From contig OZ038453.1 of assembly GCA_964036195.1 (NCBI GenBank), forward strand, positions 2,127,438 to 2,191,437: 64,000 nucleotides of DNA, read 5' to 3'. Numbering within the stretch: position 1 is the stretch's first letter; every line of letters begins with the position of its first letter. The position numbers and the translations under genes are program-made. This stretch comes from Sphaerolaimus hirsutus. Taxonomy: Eukaryota; Nematoda; Chromadorea; Monhysterida; Sphaerolaimidae. Below, piece after piece: positions 61,608 through 64,000 of this stretch. The notes below the pieces were generated by a model. The model was not told where the DNA came from, made no database searches, and worked only from the letters and a program-made list of their open reading frames with translations.

Positions 61608-62653
61608 ACCTCTGATCACCCATACGTAGACACTTTGAAAATTTTGATAAAAGAATGTGCCGCGGGCGAACTGTAGCTTGACGGCCAACTTCGGCACATA
61701 CAAAAGTAAGCCCCAACATTTGTTTAAAAGTTCATATAGGAGACCCCAGTGAAATCAGCTGTGGGCCGAGTAAACGGCCCACAGTTTTTTTAATACAACT
61801 TTGGGGTGATCACTCACTCGTGAACATGACTCATAACTGACTGAAATCATGTCTTTCAAGGCCGTGTTTAGGCATGAAATTCAGAACAGGCTCAAACGCC
61901 ACTTCAACGGCATTTTTACCCTTAAAAATGAGATAATGACGTATTCATTTTGTAGTGCTTTGTACCGCGGAACGCACCCAACCAGAATTTTTATCGGAGA
62001 ACTTTCTAACGCTGCGAAATGTGATTTAAATGTAATTTAAAACACCTCGCTATATTTTCCACACTACTAATTTGCTTCCTGGTTCAAAATTTAGTGACTC
62101 CTTAAAATTTCACCATGCGTTTTCTCAAATGTGGGAGGGTGTGTATTTCCGCGCAGTAAGTTTAAAAACAATGCCTTCAGTTTAAAAACAATGCCTCTTT
62201 CATGTGGAACTTTTCTTCCTGATCACATTTCGCAGCGTTAGAAAGTTATCCAATAAAAATTCTGGTCGGGTGCGTTCCGCGGTACAAAGCACTACAAAAT
62301 GAAAACGTCATTATCTCATTTTTAACGGTAAAAATGCCGTTGAAGTGGCGTTTGGCACTTCACCATGAGCCTGTTCTGTATTTCATGTTGAAAAACGGCC
62401 TTGAAAGACATGATTTCAGTCAGTTATGAGTCGTGTCCACGTGTGAGTGATCACCCCAAAGTTGTATAAAAAAAACTGTGGGCCGTTTACTCAGCCCACA
62501 GCTGATTTCACGGGGGTCACCTATATGAACTTCGAAACAAATGTTGGGGCTTACTTTTGTATGTGCCGAAGTTGGCCGCTGAGCTACAGTTCGCCCGCGG
62601 CACATTCTTTTATCAAAATTTTCGAAGTGTCTACCTGTGGGTGATCAGAGGTG
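61608..62653. repeat. 1-kb foldback element
   Basis: Two arms of about 500 bp are inverted (left ACCTCTGATCACCC inward, right GGGTGATCAGAGGT), meeting near 62165 at AGTTTAAAAACAATGCC repeats. The arms contain AATGTGCCGCGGGCGAACTG and its inverse. Arm identity is high with scattered differences. No supported coding sequence. Confidence 0.8.
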
Positions 62654-64000
62654 TACATATTTAATGGCGCAACACACTCTATGGCAACTTGTTTTGTGTC
62701 AACTCATTCTAGTTCAATTTAGATTGCAGGACAATTTTCAAGTGCAATGTCAAAAAAGAAGGCACAGTGCATTTGAACATGGTTTTGCCACCTGTCAACT
62801 AAAATCTTTATGAAAACCAGCAAAATAAGATCTTATTCAGATGGATGTCTACTGGGCCAACTGGTTTCTGCAGGGATCTCCAATGGTTTTTTTTTGGGGA
62901 GGGGGGTTTGGTGGTGCCTAACTGTCTTGAGCGATTTTTGAGAAATTATACACAAATTTTTACTCAAAATTGCACCATTTTCAAACCTTTTTGTATATCG
63001 AACCCCTGCAACCCCACCCCCTCTCAACCCCAATTTGTTTCCGGCTATCTATCTATACAAAGGATCTATACAAGCCCCCCCCCCAAGGTCAAAATCTAGA
63101 AGACCCCTGGCTTTCCATCAAGATTTTATTTGATGGGTTGCGAAACCACTTTCAAATGTGCATTGCAATATTGGCAAAGTATGGTAAACTTGAACTTGAA
63201 CGTCTAACTTGAACTAAAATCGAGTTGTGAAAAGAAGTTTGTGAACTATGATGCACAAGGAATGCTTTACAACATTCAAAATGTTATTAATTTCACAACC
63301 AATAATTATGGGCCACAACTGACCCTAAAAACTACCTGAAAGCCTGAAACCTCCAAACAAACAAAAATATTCACATGCAAAAAGTCTATGTATACTCCCA
63401 TCAGACTGCAAAATATGCATCCTATATCAGTTATTCTTGGTTAATAATGCACTGGCTGGCACACAATTATTTTGTGTAAACGTCACTTTACAAAAATGCA
63501 TTAGCTTGCAGTCTGAGGAGTTTACTGAAAAAATTTCAATAGCACACAAAAATCCTGGCAAATTCACCGAAATTCTCAGAAACTTTAAAATTCTCACATG
63601 GCAAAAATAAACTCCTGGACATATTTTCCCTAGCGCTAAAACATCTCGCAAATTCACTTCAATCCTTGCAAATTCACTGAAATACTGAGAAACCTAAAAA
63701 TTCTCAAACATAAAAGTATACTCCTGGACTTGTTGGTTCAAATAATCTCAACTAAAATGAATCCTGCTTCTTCAAATTTGGATTTTTGATACATTTATCC
63801 ACAAGTACATTTTGGACATAAGTGTCATTTGGAAACATGAGACTAAAAACAACAAACAAGTCCACAGAGTTTATATTGAAGATGAGGCAATTTTTTTTAT
63901 ATAAAACAGCGACAGTATCTCAAATTCAAAGCAAAATCAAAATCTATATCCACAAAATATAAACTGCACACATTTCAAATAAAAAATGAATTTCCAAACA
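62654..64000. other. AT-rich, no gene seen
   Basis: A small CTATCTATCTATAC remnant at 63040-63080 recalls the minisatellite upstream. 63500-63730 repeats CAAATTCAC/TTCTCA words. Nothing coding is supported. Confidence 0.4.

Overview
This is a eukaryotic, almost certainly animal, window: two genes built of CUB domains with classic phase-1 module borders, an intron-rich SLC10-type membrane transporter, a Bel/Pao retrotransposon fragment and a PIF/Harbinger transposase. It is AT-rich and most of it is small nested DNA transposons. Two 200-N assembly gaps are present. The species cannot be named from sequence alone.

Layout. 1.2-9.3 kb and 39.0-51.8 kb are the two arms of an inverted segmental duplication. 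Each carries a paralogous multi-CUB gene: CUB-A on the minus strand (1591-5084) and CUB-B on the plus strand (41624-53611). Between them lies one 11-exon SLC10-family (bile-acid/Na+ symporter, P3-like) gene on the plus strand, 19050-36405, predicted at 515 residues. Its introns hold a Bel/Pao pseudogene (24.3-25.5 kb), a Harbinger transposase (34.1-35.0 kb) and many MITEs. At the right end are two copies of an RRM N-terminal exon (57.3 and 58.5 kb) in a minisatellite-filled region, a possible terminal exon at 60.3 kb and a 1-kb foldback element at 61.6 kb. 9.3-19 kb and 61.3-64 kb hold repeats and no gene I can support.

The main discovery is a family of palindromic transposons that behave as introners (intron-making elements). 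They begin GTGCCAGTCCCAGACCCTG, end with a near inverse of this, and duplicate a 3-bp CAG or CTG target. The element supplies the GT donor; a CAG target duplication supplies the AG acceptor, so removal is seamless. They form SLC10 introns 1, 8 and 10 (intron 3 by a diverged relative). They also interrupt two coding exons of CUB-B that are still uninterrupted in CUB-A, which gives two filled-site/empty-site pairs inside one window. When the target is CTG no AG sits at the junction, so these copies need a shifted acceptor, GT-TG splicing, or they damage the gene; one copy has no harmless canonical solution.

Other transposon layers: seven hAT-like MITE families with visible 8-bp target duplications, a TA-duplicating MITE family with poly-G/C interiors, PIF/Harbinger-like MITEs with TWA duplications, one hAT-like family that captured part of a Bel/Pao pol gene, and a tandem array of seven introner-like units of exactly 168 bp.
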